This document shows, in pieces, positions 19,587 through 20,000 of a DNA stretch of 20,000 bases (positions are counted from its first letter, which is position 1; every line of letters begins with the position of its first letter). The stretch comes from Symbiodinium natans (Eukaryota > Sar > Dinophyceae > Suessiales > Symbiodiniaceae). The notes below the pieces were generated by a model. That model saw nothing but the letters and a program-made list of their open reading frames with translations. It was not told the origin of the DNA and did not search any database. The stretch spans positions 852,690 to 872,689 of the forward strand of contig CAJNDS010000036.1 in NCBI GenBank assembly GCA_905221605.1, in the 5' to 3' direction. The position numbers and the translations under genes are program-made.

Positions 19587-19665
19587 GGCTCAGCTTGAAG
19601 GTTTGGGGGTGGGGGAAAGGCCTAAGAGTGCTTCAAAAGTTCCATGGGCCCTCATCTCTTTTTAA
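19504..19665 (+). CDS. Candidate terminal exon, 53 codons
   Basis: ACCCTATACCCCTATACCCT and CAG precede, pyrimidine-rich with an acceptor. The frame reads VKKTQSDATVTARLSAASRV, then a Gly/Arg-rich middle, and ends KSASKVPWALISF with TAA at 19663. It crosses a single TTTAGGG unit without a stop. A second acceptor (CCCTGCAG) lies inside. No family recognised. Confidence 0.42.
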   Translation: MKKTQSDATVTARLSAASRVPCRWGGFRAQLEGLGVGERPKSASKVPWALISF

Positions 19666-19679
19666 CCCTAAGCCTTTAC

Positions 19680-20000
19680 GTATATAGCTTGGTGGTAGGG
19701 TTTTCTGGGGTTCTTCGTTTTCAGGGAAGGGCTTCGGGTTTAGGGAGGGGTCGGGGGTTTGGGGGTTCTTAGGCTTTCGTGTGGAGGATTTTTTTGGGGC
19801 TTTGATTCTCGAGTGGGTTTGCCTAATCCCTAAAGCCTAAACCGCAGTTAACTCTTGGGAGGTTAGTTCATTCCTCATTACATCCTTCCCTTCATCTTAA
19901 CCCCAAACACTTATGGTTCAAGAGAGGGCCCCTCGCAGCTCTAGCTTATAACTCGGGGGGACCTCCTCTTGTAAGCCCTAAACTCAAACCCTTTCATACC
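19680..20000. other. T/G-rich then C-rich end of window
   Basis: Degenerate TTTAGGG-like units up to about 19800, then unique sequence with no convincing frame or repeat. Confidence 0.4.

Noticed and set aside
1-20000. True chromosome end within the window
   Set aside because: All arrays are short, in both orientations and bounded by unique DNA; none runs to a window edge as a long terminal array.

Overview
The window looks like nuclear DNA of a eukaryote with plant-type telomere repeats (TTTAGGG). The repeat occurs as more than fifty short interstitial arrays on both strands, from position 21 to 19600. No prokaryotic-style genes, tRNAs, intact rRNAs, CRISPR arrays or long ORFs are visible. 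A dinoflagellate, a chromerid or another alga with TTTAGGG telomeres would fit. That is an inference from the repeat type and the fragmented, intron-like gene structure; no marker gene settles it. I looked for a dinoflagellate spliced-leader relic and did not find one.

Layout: arrays alternate in orientation. About twenty times a non-repetitive, often GC-rich island of roughly 20-480 bp has CCCTAAA repeats on its left and TTTAGGG repeats on its right, the orientation of the two ends of a telomere-capped linear molecule. Between islands, TTTAGGG runs often face CCCTAAA runs and could fold back. Many islands carry short plus-strand open frames with coding-like composition, and several have plausible splice sites (for example 3046-3089, 4088-4117 with 4198-4293, 7030-7075 with 7120-7197 and 7384-7437, 14066-14119 with 14241-14266, 14696-14737, 15129-15200, 18534-18595, 19504-19665). 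My best reading is exons, or decayed exons, of one or more plus-strand genes whose introns are loaded with telomere-like DNA. No exon was matched to a known family, so no gene is named. Some candidates have in-frame stops or frame changes (8065, 16808, 13592, 12186-12572), so part of this is probably pseudogenic. Short open frames are expected by chance; individual exon calls are weak, and the evidence lies mainly in those with paired splice signals and matching phase.

Mobile and repeated DNA: three copies of a 102-108 bp inverted-repeat element, each with an 8-bp target duplication (6342-6449, 10619-10720, 16904-17007), form a hAT-like MITE family. A second family, with arms near CTTGRAGGTTCATGGGTA, occurs as foldbacks or solo arms at about ten places; its ends coincide with GT and AG splice-like dinucleotides, so it is introner-like. 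Other inverted-repeat elements lie at 1122-1220, 10873-10975 and 14537-14641. A block at 4930-5690 is repeated at 9326-9985 with a hairpin-bearing subrepeat of about 70 bp. Minisatellites of 67 bp (17640-17915), 14 bp (18878-18939) and 9 bp (2641-2745), an 82-bp duplication around an AT run (14726-14924), a pure ten-copy CCCTCAA array (18644-18713) and several AT/GT microsatellites complete the picture. Array edges are accurate to about 5-10 bp.
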